DNA of 64,000 bases from Pseudoduganella flava. Lineage in GTDB: Bacteria > Pseudomonadota > Gammaproteobacteria > Burkholderiales > Burkholderiaceae_D. The position numbers were made by a program, and so were the translations under genes. The notes beneath the pieces were generated by a model. It saw only the letters and a program-made list of their open reading frames with translations, was not told where the DNA came from and searched no databases. Below are positions 45,252-53,621 of this stretch, one piece after another (positions within the stretch are counted from its first letter, which is position 1; every line of letters starts with the position of its first letter). The stretch covers positions 275,021 through 339,020 of the forward strand of contig NZ_VLKW01000007.1 in NCBI RefSeq assembly GCF_007830495.1. Reading direction: 5' to 3'.

Positions 45252-46228
45252 CAGAACCACTTCTTCAGGTCCATGCCGGCGTACAGCGACGCGACGTCGT
45301 TGTAGCCGTTGAACATCAGGGTCTTGCGCTTGCGCGACAGGAACGAGTCCTCGCCGATGCGTCGCTCGGACGCCTGCGACCAGCGCGGGTGATCCACTTC
45401 CGGGTTGACGTTCGAATAGAAGCCGTACTCGCTGGGCGCTGCGCGGTTCCACGCGGTGCGCGGCATGTCGCGCGTGAAGCGGATCTTCACGATCGACTTG
45501 GCGGACTTGAAGCCGTACTTCCACGGCACCACGATGCGCACCGGCGCGCCGTTCTGGTTCGGCAGCACGTCGCCGTACATGCCCAGGGTCAGCAGCGCCA
45601 GCGGATGGTTCGCCTCGTCGATGCGCAAGCCTTCGACATACGGCCAGTCCAGCACGCGGGTGCCGACACCCGGCATCTGCTTGCGGTCGGCCAAGGTCGT
45701 GAACTCGACATATTTCGCGTTGCCGGTCGGTTCCACCCGCTTGATGATTTCCGCGAACGAGTAGCCGACCCACGGGATCACCATCGACCAGCCTTCCACG
45801 CAGCGCAGCCGGTACACGCGCTCTTCCAGCGGCGCGAGCTTCAGCAGGCTGTCGATGTCGAGCGTCATCGGTTTCTTCACCTCGCCCTCGATCGCCACCG
45901 TCCACGGCCGGGTGCGCAGCGTGTGCGCGTTCTCGGCCGGGTCGCTCTTGTCCGTGCCGAACTCGTAGAAGTTGTTGTAGTGCGTGGCGTCCTTCTGGGA
46001 CGTCTGCTTGTCCAGCGCCGAATACGCAGGATTCAGCTTGGCCGGCAGCTTCGCGCCTGCGCCCTGGGCGAATGCCTCGCGCGACAGCATCTCGAGCAGC
46101 GCGCCACTGGCGATCGAGCCCACGGCCATCTGCCGGATGAAGTCGCGGCGCGACTCGAACACATGGCGCGGCGTGATTTCGGAAGGGAACGGCAGGTCGA
46201 TACCGTTGGGGGAACGTTTGATCAGCAT
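45251..46228 (-). CDS. msrP: Periplasmic protein-methionine-sulfoxide reductase, molybdopterin subunit MsrP
   Basis: 325 residues. A twin-arginine signal (ESRRDFIRQMAVGSIASGALLEML) sends the folded Mo-cofactor protein to the periplasm. The oxidoreductase domain shows the Mo-ligand cysteine in YRLRCVEGWSMVIPWVGY and the cofactor-binding patterns APVRIVVPWKYGFKSAKSIVKI. It repairs oxidised methionines in envelope proteins using electrons from MsrQ. Co-translated with msrQ; lies downstream of ccsB on the same strand after an 84-base gap. Confidence 0.96.
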   Translation of the reverse strand: MLIKRSPNGIDLPFPSEITPRHVFESRRDFIRQMAVGSIASGALLEMLSREAFAQGAGAKLPAKLNPAYSALDKQTSQKDATHYNNFYEFGTDKSDPAENAHTLRTRPWTVAIEGEVKKPMTLDIDSLLKLAPLEERVYRLRCVEGWSMVIPWVGYSFAEIIKRVEPTGNAKYVEFTTLADRKQMPGVGTRVLDWPYVEGLRIDEANHPLALLTLGMYGDVLPNQNGAPVRIVVPWKYGFKSAKSIVKIRFTRDMPRTAWNRAAPSEYGFYSNVNPEVDHPRWSQASERRIGEDSFLSRKRKTLMFNGYNDVASLYAGMDLKKWF

Positions 46229-46312
46229 GTCAGCTCCGGATTGGGTAAGGTCAGGAGAACCTTACACCAAACCGGATAACACGCAGATGACTGGAAGATT
46301 ACAACTCTGTAA

Positions 46313-47503
46313 TCAGAGCTTGCCGTAGGAATGCAAGCCGGACAGGAACATGTTCACGCCGAGGAAGGCAAACGTCGTCACCAGCAGGCCGACCAGCGCC
46401 CACCAGGCGGCCGGACGGCCGCGCAGGCCCGTCATCAGCCGCATGTGCAGCCACGCCGCGTAGTTCAGCCAGACGATCAACGCCCACGTCTCCTTCGGGT
46501 CCCACGACCAGTACCCGCCCCAGGCCTCGGCGGCCCACAGCGCGCCCAGGATCGTGGCGATCGTGAAGAATGCGAAGCCGGCGGAAATCGCCTTGTACAT
46601 CACGTCGTCGAGCAGTTCCAGCGACGGCAGCCGGTCGGCGAGGTAGCCGTGCGACTTCAGCAGGTAGGCGGCGGCGACCATCGCGGCCAGCGCGAACGTG
46701 CCGTAGCCGATGAAGTTCGCCGGCACGTGGATCTTCATCCACCAGCTTTGCAGCGCGGGCACCAGCGGCTGGATGTCGGACGCGTCGCGCGACACGGTGT
46801 ACCACAGCAGGAAGCCGACGGCGGCCGAGATCACGAGCAGCACGAACGGGCCCAGCTGGCGCGTCGCGTAGCGCTCTTCGTAGTACAGGTAGAACATCGC
46901 CGTGATCAGCGAGAACAGGATGAACACTTCGTACAGGTTCGAGATCGGGATGTGGCCGACGTCCGTGCCGATCAGGTAGGACTCGTACCAGCGCACCATC
47001 ATGCCTGTCCAGCCCAGCAGCACGGCGGCCCAGCACAGCCGCGAGCCGATCGCGCCGCCGGCCGGGGAATGGACCGCGCCCTTTACACCGTCCTGCGCCG
47101 CCGGCACGCGGGCCGCCAGGCCGATCAGGTAGAACAGCGTGGACAGGAAGAACAACACGCTCATCCACAGGATCGCCGATTGCGACGACAGCATGTAGCG
47201 CAGCCAGAAGCGCGTGTTCGCCGCTTCCAGGTTGCCGTCGTACAGCGCGATCGCGGCCAGCGCCAACACGGCGATGGTCGGCATCAGCCAGCGCACCGGC
47301 TTCCAGTGCCAGCCCAGCGCCGCGAACGTGGGTGCCGACAGCACGAGGATCGCCTTCTCGTAGATGTCCATGTAGGCGCCGTAGCGGTTCAGCGCGAACA
47401 GGGCGCCGGCCAGCAGCGCCAGCGCGAACACCCAGTCGAACGCGGACAGCCGGCGGAAGTAGCCCGGGGCCGCGGCATAGGTTTGGTTTTGCGTGATGTC
47501 CAT
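46313..47503 (-). CDS. ccsB: Cytochrome c biogenesis protein CcsB/CcsA (System II)
   Basis: 396 residues with about eight to nine membrane helices. The tryptophan-rich haem-handling WWD motif is plain (AEAWGGYWSWDPKETWALIVWL), flanked by histidines in KIHVPANFIGYGTF and HMRLMTG. With ResB it carries haem across the membrane and attaches it to apocytochrome c. It lies 26 bases downstream of resB in one operon. Confidence 0.95.
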   Translation of the reverse strand: MDITQNQTYAAAPGYFRRLSAFDWVFALALLAGALFALNRYGAYMDIYEKAILVLSAPTFAALGWHWKPVRWLMPTIAVLALAAIALYDGNLEAANTRFWLRYMLSSQSAILWMSVLFFLSTLFYLIGLAARVPAAQDGVKGAVHSPAGGAIGSRLCWAAVLLGWTGMMVRWYESYLIGTDVGHIPISNLYEVFILFSLITAMFYLYYEERYATRQLGPFVLLVISAAVGFLLWYTVSRDASDIQPLVPALQSWWMKIHVPANFIGYGTFALAAMVAAAYLLKSHGYLADRLPSLELLDDVMYKAISAGFAFFTIATILGALWAAEAWGGYWSWDPKETWALIVWLNYAAWLHMRLMTGLRGRPAAWWALVGLLVTTFAFLGVNMFLSGLHSYGKL

Positions 47504-47529
47504 GATGATCTCCAGCCGTTTTCGACAGC

Positions 47530-49605
47530 TTACGCCGGTTGCGGCAGCTTTTCCTTCAATTCGTTGAATTCCTTGTCAAAGTCGAGCGTGCGGCGCTGCG
47601 TGCTCATCGCCATCAGCGCATGCGCGCCGCCCTCTTCCTGGCGGATCCATACCCACAGCCTGCGCTCGCGGATGTAGAACATCGCGAACACGCCCAGCAC
47701 CAGCAGCAGGCAGCCGAAGTAGACGACGGCCTTGCCCGGCGAGCGCGTCACCTGGAACACGGAAGCCTTCACCTGCGTGAACTCGTCCAGCTGCAGGTAG
47801 ACCGGGGCGCCGTAGAAGAAGCTGTCCGACAGCGCGTTCATCGCCAGCTGCAGCCAGCGGGCATGCGCTTCGTCGACCGCCGCCGGCGCCAAGCCGTCCT
47901 GCGCACGTGCCGCCTGCCACAGCTCCCACAGCGTGCCGTTCAGGATCTTCATGAAGATGTCCGCGGCCTTCTCCTGTTCCTGCGCCGGCACCTTCTCGAG
48001 GAAGCGGCTGACGGCCATGTAGCCGCCCGCCTGCTGGTCGCCCGCGAAGATCTCCAGGCTCTTCGCGGCCGACAGCGCCAGCTGCGATTGCACCGTCGAG
48101 CCCTTCGGCGACATCCGCTGCGCATACGAGCTTGCCGCGCGCTGGCGCAGCGCCGGGTCGTGCAGCGCCGCGCGCAGGCGCATCCAGTCGCGCACACTGT
48201 GCTCGTCGTCGGCCGGGATGCGCAGGTAGCTGAACGGGTCGCCCGGGTTCGCGCGCACGCCGGACAGGAACACCTGCGCGCCTTCCAGCAGCACCGGCTG
48301 CATGTAGTTCTGGTATTCGCGCGCCTGGCCCGTCTTGTCGCGCAGCTTGTACTGCACGCTGGGGCCGACGTTCTTCAAGTCCTTGTTGTTGGCGTTCTTC
48401 GCGGCCGACCCCAGGTGCTTGCCGAGGCCTTGCGCGAAGCCGTCCGCCACCGGCTCGCCCTTCTTCACGGCGCGCGGATCCTGGTTCGCAGTGTTCTCCA
48501 CATTGAACGGCCGGAAGTCGGCCCATTCGATCGTGTGCGCGTCGTCCAGCTTCGTCGAGCCGCCCACCTCGCCCGCGATCTCGAAACGCTGGTTGCCGGA
48601 GCCCTGCATCGGGAAGCCAGTCAGTTTCAGCTTGCTGCCGCCGTCCTCGAAACTCGATTGGTAGATCGCCACGCCCTGCCAGATCAGCGGCTTGTTGACT
48701 TCGATCGTGGCGGCCTTCGTTTCGCCGGTGGCGTTGTCGCGCACCACGACGTCGCTGGCGAACAGCTTCGGCATGCCGGTGCTGTAGAAGTCGATATTGA
48801 ATTTCTTCAGCTCGATCGTGAACGGCAGCTCCTGGATCAACACGCCGTCCGCGCGGGGGATCACGGCCGTGCCGCTGGCCTGCCCTTCCGGGATCATGCT
48901 GTTGGCGCGGAACGTGGGGTTCGACAGGCCGAGGCGGTGCTTGGCCGGGATTTCCGAGATCAGGCCGTTGCCGGAAAAGGGCTCCTTGCCCAGCACCCAT
49001 TCCTGCAGGCGGATCGGCAGGTCCGAATCGAGCATGCCGCCGATGCAGATGACGACGATGGCGCTGTGCGCGAAGATATAGCCGAACTTGTTGGCCGCGC
49101 CCCGCTTCGCGGTAACGAGCGTGCCGCCTTCCTTCTCGACGACCTTGGCCTGGTAGCCCGCATGCACCAGGCGCTGCGCCATCTGCGCCGCCAGCGCATC
49201 GCTGGCAAGCGGCGACTGCCATTCCGCCTTGTGATGGAAGTTGCGCAGCGAGCGTTCGCGCACGTTCTCGCGCCAGCTCTTCATGTCCTTCAACATCTTC
49301 GGCGTATTGCGCACGATGCACAGCGACGTCGACACGACGAGGAAGCCCATCATCACGAGGAACCACCAGGCCGAGTAGACGGCGTACAGGGAGAGCTTGT
49401 CGAACACCTCGAACCAGAACGGGCCGAACTGGTTGACGTAGTTCGGCATCGGCTGGTTCTGCTGCATGACGGTGCCGATGACGGCGGAGATCGCGATCAT
49501 CACGAGGATCGCGATCGCGAAGCGCATCGAGGAAAGCAGTTCGAACGCTTCGTTCAGTGCCGGCCGGCGGGTTTGGAGACGGATGCCTGTGGTCGTAATG
49601 CTCAT
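47530..49605 (-). CDS. resB: ResB-family cytochrome c biogenesis protein (System II)
   Basis: 691 residues. Three N-terminal membrane helices (FAIAILVMIAISAVIGTVMQQN, AWWFLVMMGFLVVSTSLCIV, YIFAHSAIVVICIGGML) are followed by a periplasmic domain of about 420 residues (GVAIYQSSFEDGGSKLKL, VFLSGVRANPGDPFSYLRIPADDE). A fourth helix lies near the C-terminus (AVVYFGCLLLVLGVFAMFYIRERRLWVWI). This is the ResB layout. Downstream of a cytochrome c4-like gene whose terminator lies between them. Confidence 0.94.
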   Translation of the reverse strand: MSITTTGIRLQTRRPALNEAFELLSSMRFAIAILVMIAISAVIGTVMQQNQPMPNYVNQFGPFWFEVFDKLSLYAVYSAWWFLVMMGFLVVSTSLCIVRNTPKMLKDMKSWRENVRERSLRNFHHKAEWQSPLASDALAAQMAQRLVHAGYQAKVVEKEGGTLVTAKRGAANKFGYIFAHSAIVVICIGGMLDSDLPIRLQEWVLGKEPFSGNGLISEIPAKHRLGLSNPTFRANSMIPEGQASGTAVIPRADGVLIQELPFTIELKKFNIDFYSTGMPKLFASDVVVRDNATGETKAATIEVNKPLIWQGVAIYQSSFEDGGSKLKLTGFPMQGSGNQRFEIAGEVGGSTKLDDAHTIEWADFRPFNVENTANQDPRAVKKGEPVADGFAQGLGKHLGSAAKNANNKDLKNVGPSVQYKLRDKTGQAREYQNYMQPVLLEGAQVFLSGVRANPGDPFSYLRIPADDEHSVRDWMRLRAALHDPALRQRAASSYAQRMSPKGSTVQSQLALSAAKSLEIFAGDQQAGGYMAVSRFLEKVPAQEQEKAADIFMKILNGTLWELWQAARAQDGLAPAAVDEAHARWLQLAMNALSDSFFYGAPVYLQLDEFTQVKASVFQVTRSPGKAVVYFGCLLLVLGVFAMFYIRERRLWVWIRQEEGGAHALMAMSTQRRTLDFDKEFNELKEKLPQPA

Positions 49606-49654
49606 GCGAGATCTGGTTCGGGGTAGTGAGGCCGCAGGCAGTCTAACAAAAAAG

Positions 49655-49687
49655 AAAAAGGCAGCCCGGATACGGTGCCGCCTTTTT
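49655..49687 (-). terminator. Terminator of the dihaem cytochrome gene
   Basis: An 11-base stem on the minus strand (AAAAAGGCGGC with GCTGCCTTTTT, one G-T pair) continues into TTTTTCTTTTTTG. It lies 43 bases past the cytochrome stop. Confidence 0.85.
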
Positions 49688-49729
49688 CATTTTCCATCAT
49701 CGTGTTTTATCGCGCCCTGCGGCGCGGGT

Positions 49730-50389
49730 TCATTTCAGGCCGGCAACGTAGTCGGCGACGGCCTTCATTTCATCGTCGGACAGGCGCTGCGCGATCGTCG
49801 TCATTTCCGGGCTGTTCTTGCGGCCATTGGCCTTGAACGCCCCCAGCTGGGCGATCGTGTAATCCTGGTGCTGGCCGCCGATGCGCGGGTATTTCGCCGG
49901 GTTGCCGGCGCCGGCCGGGCCGTGGCAGCTCGCGCAGGCCGGCACGTTCTTCTCGGCGATGCCGCCGCGGTAGATCTTCTTGCCCAGGTCGATCGTCTCG
50001 CGGTTCTTCGCGGCACCCGGCTTGCTCGATTGCGTGGCCAGATAGGCGGCGACGTTGCGTTTCTCTTCGTCCGACAGCATCTTCGCGAAGGTCGTCATCA
50101 CCGGATTGGCGCGTTCCGGCTTCGTGAAGTCCACCAATTGCTTGTACAGATATTCCTGCGGCTGGCCGGCCAGCTTCGGATTGGCCGTGATCGTCGAATT
50201 GCCGGCGGCACCGTGGCACGACACGCAAGCAGGCAGGCCGCGCGCGTTGTCGCCGTCGGCGTACAGCGTGCTGCCCTTCGCGGGATCGACCTTGGCCGCC
50301 TTCGGCGCTTCCGCCGAATACGTCGCGCCGGAGAATGCCATCAAGGCAAGGAACATCGAGCTTACAACTGGTGAGAACAGACGGTTCAT
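49730..50389 (-). CDS. Cytochrome c4-type dihaem protein
   Basis: 219 residues. A signal peptide (SSMFLALMAFSGATYSAEA) is followed by two homologous cytochrome c domains, each with a CXXCH haem site (CVSCHG near 55 and CASCHG near 152) and a distal methionine (NPVMTTFAKMLSDEE and SPEMTTIAQRLSDDE). It should shuttle electrons in the periplasm to terminal oxidases. It sits immediately upstream of resB/ccsB, which mature it, and diverges from engB. Confidence 0.95.
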   Translation of the reverse strand: MNRLFSPVVSSMFLALMAFSGATYSAEAPKAAKVDPAKGSTLYADGDNARGLPACVSCHGAAGNSTITANPKLAGQPQEYLYKQLVDFTKPERANPVMTTFAKMLSDEEKRNVAAYLATQSSKPGAAKNRETIDLGKKIYRGGIAEKNVPACASCHGPAGAGNPAKYPRIGGQHQDYTIAQLGAFKANGRKNSPEMTTIAQRLSDDEMKAVADYVAGLK

Positions 50390-50556
50390 TCAGACTCCCT
50401 ATCGAAACGAGTCAAAAAAATGTTGGCTATTTGTTGGCTATTTTTGGTCCGCGCAGTTCCAGCTTCTACCGCAGCAAAAAGAGGACGAATCACGGCTGAG
50501 AACTCCTTATTGTACAATAGCTTCCCGGCATAACTGCCTGTATTCGTTGCAATTTT

Positions 50557-51246
50557 ATGTCCAAACTCTGGCAAGCACGCTTCTTCACGACCGTCAATCA
50601 CCTGAGAGATCTACCCCGAACGACGGTGCCCGAAATCGCGTTTGCCGGACGGTCCAACGCCGGCAAATCGACCGCCATTAACATCCTGTGCAACCAGAAA
50701 GGATTGGCGTTCGCGTCGAAGACGCCGGGCCGCACACAGCACATCAATTTCTTCTCGATCGGCGGCGCCCACGTGGCGATGCACCGGCACGACCCGACCA
50801 ATGTCGACGAGATCCGCTGCCTGATCGCCGACCTGCCGGGCTACGGCTACGCCGAGGTATCCGGCGACGCGAAACTGCACTGGCAACGCCTGCTGGGCGA
50901 CTACGTGCAGCGCCGTGACCAGCTGGCCGCGCTCGTGCTGATGATGGATGCGCGCCGGCCGTTCACCGACCTCGACATCCAGATGCTGGAATGGTTCGCC
51001 CCCACCGGCAAGCCGATCCACTGCATCCTGACGAAGGCCGACAAGCTCAACCTCAACGAGTCCATCAACACGCTGCGCCAGGCCCAGGCCAAGCTGGACA
51101 GCTATGTCGACGAAGACGGCGAGGGCTTCCCGTTCACCGTGCAACTGTTCTCCGCACTGAAGCGCATCGGCATCGACGAGGCGACCGCGAAGATCGAAGA
51201 ACTGGCCGGCCTGAACGACGACGCCCCCGCCCCCGAACAACCCTGA
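50557..51246 (+). CDS. engB: Ribosome biogenesis GTP-binding protein EngB/YihA
   Basis: 229 residues. The GTPase motifs in order are G1 GRSNAGKST (about 31-39), G2 TPGRTQH, G3 DLPGYGYA and G4 TKADKL. The N-terminus (WQARFFTTVNHLRDLP) and length are typical of EngB, which acts in 50S subunit assembly. A TACAAT sequence at 50513-50518 is a candidate -10 box for this gene. The C-terminal ten residues are acidic/proline-rich. hemB follows 13 bases later. Confidence 0.97.
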   Translation: MSKLWQARFFTTVNHLRDLPRTTVPEIAFAGRSNAGKSTAINILCNQKGLAFASKTPGRTQHINFFSIGGAHVAMHRHDPTNVDEIRCLIADLPGYGYAEVSGDAKLHWQRLLGDYVQRRDQLAALVLMMDARRPFTDLDIQMLEWFAPTGKPIHCILTKADKLNLNESINTLRQAQAKLDSYVDEDGEGFPFTVQLFSALKRIGIDEATAKIEELAGLNDDAPAPEQP

Positions 51247-51259
51247 CAGGAAGACCGCG

Positions 51260-52273
51260 ATGCACAGCCCCCACTTCTCCGCCCAGTTCCCCGCGATGCG
51301 CATGCGCCGCATGCGCCGCGACCCGTTTTCCCGCGCGCTGATGCGCGAGAACGTCGTCACGGCGGCGGACCTGATCTACCCGGTATTCATCCTCGATGGC
51401 ACCAACCAGCGCGAGCCGGTGCTGTCGATGCCGGGCGTCGAACGGGTGTCCGTCGACGTCTTGATGAAGGTCGCCGAGGAGTGCGTGAACCTGGGGATTC
51501 CGGTGCTGGCGCTGTTCCCCGTCATCGACGCAAAACTGAAGACGCCCGATGGCGTCGAGGCAACAAATCCTGAAGGTTTGGTGCCGCGCGCCGTGCGCGA
51601 ACTGAAAAAGAACTATCCGGACCTAGGCATTCTGACCGATGTCGCCCTGGACCCTTACACGAGCCACGGGCAGGACGGCCTGATCGACGACAACGGCTAC
51701 GTCATCAACGACGTCACGACCGACATGCTGGTGCGCCAGGCGCTGGCGCAGGCCGACGCGGGCGTGGACGTCGTCGCCCCGTCCGACATGATGGATGGCC
51801 GCATCGGCGCGATCCGCCAGGCGCTGGAAGAAAAGAACCACATCCACACGCGCATCATGGCGTACTCGGCGAAATACGCGTCAGCGTTCTATGGCCCGTT
51901 CCGCGACGCCGTCGGCTCCGCGAAGAACCTGGGCAAGGGCGACAAGAACCAGTACCAGATGGACCCCGCCAACAGCGACGAGGCCCTGCGCGAAGTGGCC
52001 GGCGACCTGCAGGAAGGCGCCGACATGGTGATGGTCAAGCCGGGCATGCCGTACCTGGACATCGTCCGCCGCGTGAAGGACGAGTTCAAGGTACCGACGT
52101 TCGCCTACCAGGTCAGCGGCGAATACGCGATGATCAAGGCCGCCGCCCAGAACGGCTGGCTCGATCACGACAAAGTGATGATGGAAGCAATGCTGTCCTT
52201 CAAGCGCGCCGGCGCCGACGGCGTGCTCACCTACTTCGCACTGGACATCGCCCGCAAGCTGAAGGGCCTGTAA
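51260..52273 (+). CDS. hemB: Delta-aminolevulinic acid dehydratase (porphobilinogen synthase)
   Basis: 337 residues. The two active-site lysine segments are visible (IMAYSAKYASAFYGPFRDA and MVMVKPGMPYLDI). The metal region reads DVALDPYTSHGQDG, with Asp where zinc-dependent enzymes have Cys, so a magnesium-dependent type as in Pseudomonas is expected. It joins two 5-aminolevulinates to porphobilinogen in haem synthesis. AGGA lies about 10 bases before ATG 51260. It is 13 bases after engB, and two REP-like repeats follow it. Confidence 0.97.
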   Translation: MHSPHFSAQFPAMRMRRMRRDPFSRALMRENVVTAADLIYPVFILDGTNQREPVLSMPGVERVSVDVLMKVAEECVNLGIPVLALFPVIDAKLKTPDGVEATNPEGLVPRAVRELKKNYPDLGILTDVALDPYTSHGQDGLIDDNGYVINDVTTDMLVRQALAQADAGVDVVAPSDMMDGRIGAIRQALEEKNHIHTRIMAYSAKYASAFYGPFRDAVGSAKNLGKGDKNQYQMDPANSDEALREVAGDLQEGADMVMVKPGMPYLDIVRRVKDEFKVPTFAYQVSGEYAMIKAAAQNGWLDHDKVMMEAMLSFKRAGADGVLTYFALDIARKLKGL

Positions 52274-52280
52274 GCCTCCA

Positions 52281-52364
52281 TAGCTGAGCTGGTCGCAAAA
52301 CAACAGGGGACTGTCCCTCGTTTTTGGAAATATTTCCTGAAACAAGGGACAGTCCCCTGTGGCG
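52281..52364. repeat. REP-like composite palindrome, copy A
   Basis: Starts with a TAGCTGAGCTGGT leader. Sixteen-base arms ACAGGGGACTGTCCCT and AGGGACAGTCCCCTGT (52303-52318 and 52345-52360) enclose GTTT..GGAAATATTTCC..AAAC. It lies just after hemB and is repeated in direct orientation about 157 bases later. Confidence 0.85.
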
Positions 52365-52437
52365 TTTTTGGCACCTGCGCCGGGCCACGTCAGCGCGCTC
52401 TCACTCTGGCGGCCCGCCTCGCGATCGCCGCATCTCA

Positions 52438-52530
52438 TTGCTGAGCTGGTTGTAAAACAACGAGGGACTGTCCCTCAAATCTGGAAATATTTCCTGTTTT
52501 GAGGGACAGTCCCCGAATTCAGGAAATATT
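52438..52530. repeat. REP-like composite palindrome, copy B, overlapping the lysR 3' end
   Basis: The same TTGCTGAGCTGGT leader, then GAGGGACTGTCCCTC and GAGGGACAGTCCCC arms around GGAAATATTTCC, then an outer GGAAATATT at 52522-52530. The LysR-type gene's stop codon (52519-52521) and last codons fall in this outer part. A and B form a direct-repeat doublet. Confidence 0.82.
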
Positions 52531-53442
52531 GTTCAGGCGTAGGTCCGGTTCGCGCGCCAGCAGCTCCGTCACCCATTGCGCGAACACGCGCAGCTTCGGT
52601 GCGGCCATCCGGCCTTGCGGGTACAGCAGCGAGACGGGCATCGGCGCCGGTGGCGTGTGTTCCAGCAGCGCGACCAGTTCGCCTCGCTCGAGGTGCCCGC
52701 GCACCTGGTACAGCGCGGCCTGCGTGATGCCCAGGCCTTGCAGCGCGCAGGCGACGTTCGCGTCGGCGTTGTTGACGGCCACGCGGCCATTCACCGATAG
52801 CTTGACGAGCTTGCCGTCGACGACGAAGTCCCAATCGAACGGCCGCCCCGTGCGGCCCGAGAAGTGCGTGATGCCCTGGTGGGCGCGCAGCGCGTCGATC
52901 GTTTGCGGCGTGCCGTGCCGCGCCAGGTAGGCGGGCGACGCGCACGTGGCGAAGCGCATGCTGCCGATCTGCCGGCCCACCAGCGACGAATCCTGCAGCT
53001 CGCCCACGCGCAGCGCGCAGTCGATGCCTTCCTGCGTCAGGTCGACGACGCGGTCCGAAAAGCTCAGCGTCAGCGCCAGCTCCGGCCAGGCGTCGGCGAA
53101 GCCGGCCAGATGGGGCAGTACCGCATGACGGCCCAGGGCTTCCGGCAAATCGATGCGGAGCGTGCCGCGCGGCTTGGCGGCTGCCGGGCCGCGGAACGTC
53201 CGCTCCGATGCCTCGACCGCTTCGAGTATCTGCACGCACTGCGCGTGATAGTCGGCGCCGTCCGGCGTCAGCGCAAGCCGACGCGTCGTCCTCTGCAGCA
53301 AGGTCGTGCCCAGATACGCTTCCAGGTTCTTGATCGTGGCCGTCAGCGCTGCCCGGGGCAGCCCCAGCGTTTCGGCCGCCTTGGTAAAACTGTTGGCCTC
53401 GACAATCCGTACGAACACCTGCATGGCCCTGAGCTTGTCCAT
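52519..53442 (-). CDS. LysR-family transcriptional regulator
   Basis: 307 residues from ATG 53442 (MDKLRAMQVFVRIVEANSFTKAAETL, the usual LysR start, with AAGG upstream); ATG 53454 adds four residues. The winged-helix DNA-binding domain covers 1-60 (AALTATIKNLEAYLGTTLLQRTTRRLALT). The effector domain covers 88-300 (GTLRIDLPEALGRHAVLPHL, DCALRVGELQDSSLVGRQIG, GLGITQAALYQV). It diverges from an MFS exporter it may control. The last residues, NNIS, and the stop come from REP-like sequence. Confidence 0.93.
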   Translation of the reverse strand: MDKLRAMQVFVRIVEANSFTKAAETLGLPRAALTATIKNLEAYLGTTLLQRTTRRLALTPDGADYHAQCVQILEAVEASERTFRGPAAAKPRGTLRIDLPEALGRHAVLPHLAGFADAWPELALTLSFSDRVVDLTQEGIDCALRVGELQDSSLVGRQIGSMRFATCASPAYLARHGTPQTIDALRAHQGITHFSGRTGRPFDWDFVVDGKLVKLSVNGRVAVNNADANVACALQGLGITQAALYQVRGHLERGELVALLEHTPPAPMPVSLLYPQGRMAAPKLRVFAQWVTELLAREPDLRLNNIS

Positions 53443-53456
53443 TTCCGCCTTCATTG

Positions 53457-53471
53457 TTCACATGATGTGAA
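53457..53471. promoter_or_regulatory. Candidate LysR-type operator
   Basis: TTCACATGATGTGAA is an interrupted palindrome of the T-N11-A type, 15 bases upstream of the preferred lysR start in the lysR/MFS divergent gap. The match is by pattern only. Confidence 0.45.
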
Positions 53472-53621
53472 AAGTATAGGTGGATTATTGGTAGATTATC
53501 TTCTCCCGTTCGTTCCGTACACTTTTCCCATCCAAACAGCCTGTGCGGCGCGATGCCACCGGCGGGGGAATTCCCGCCGGGCGCTGCGTAGACTGTTCCG
53601 TTCATTTACCGGGAACAAGCC

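Noticed and set aside
45252..45905. Upstream extension of msrQ
   Set aside because: It overlaps msrP in another frame; the start at 45251, coupled to the msrP stop, gives the correct MsrQ N-terminus.
47539..49626. A 695-codon plus-strand frame opposite resB
   Set aside because: Antisense shadow rich in Arg/His/Val; ResB on the minus strand has membrane helices and family motifs.
52274..52518. Insertion-sequence remnant after hemB
   Set aside because: No transposase coding and no target duplication were seen; the region is explained by two REP-like repeats in direct order.
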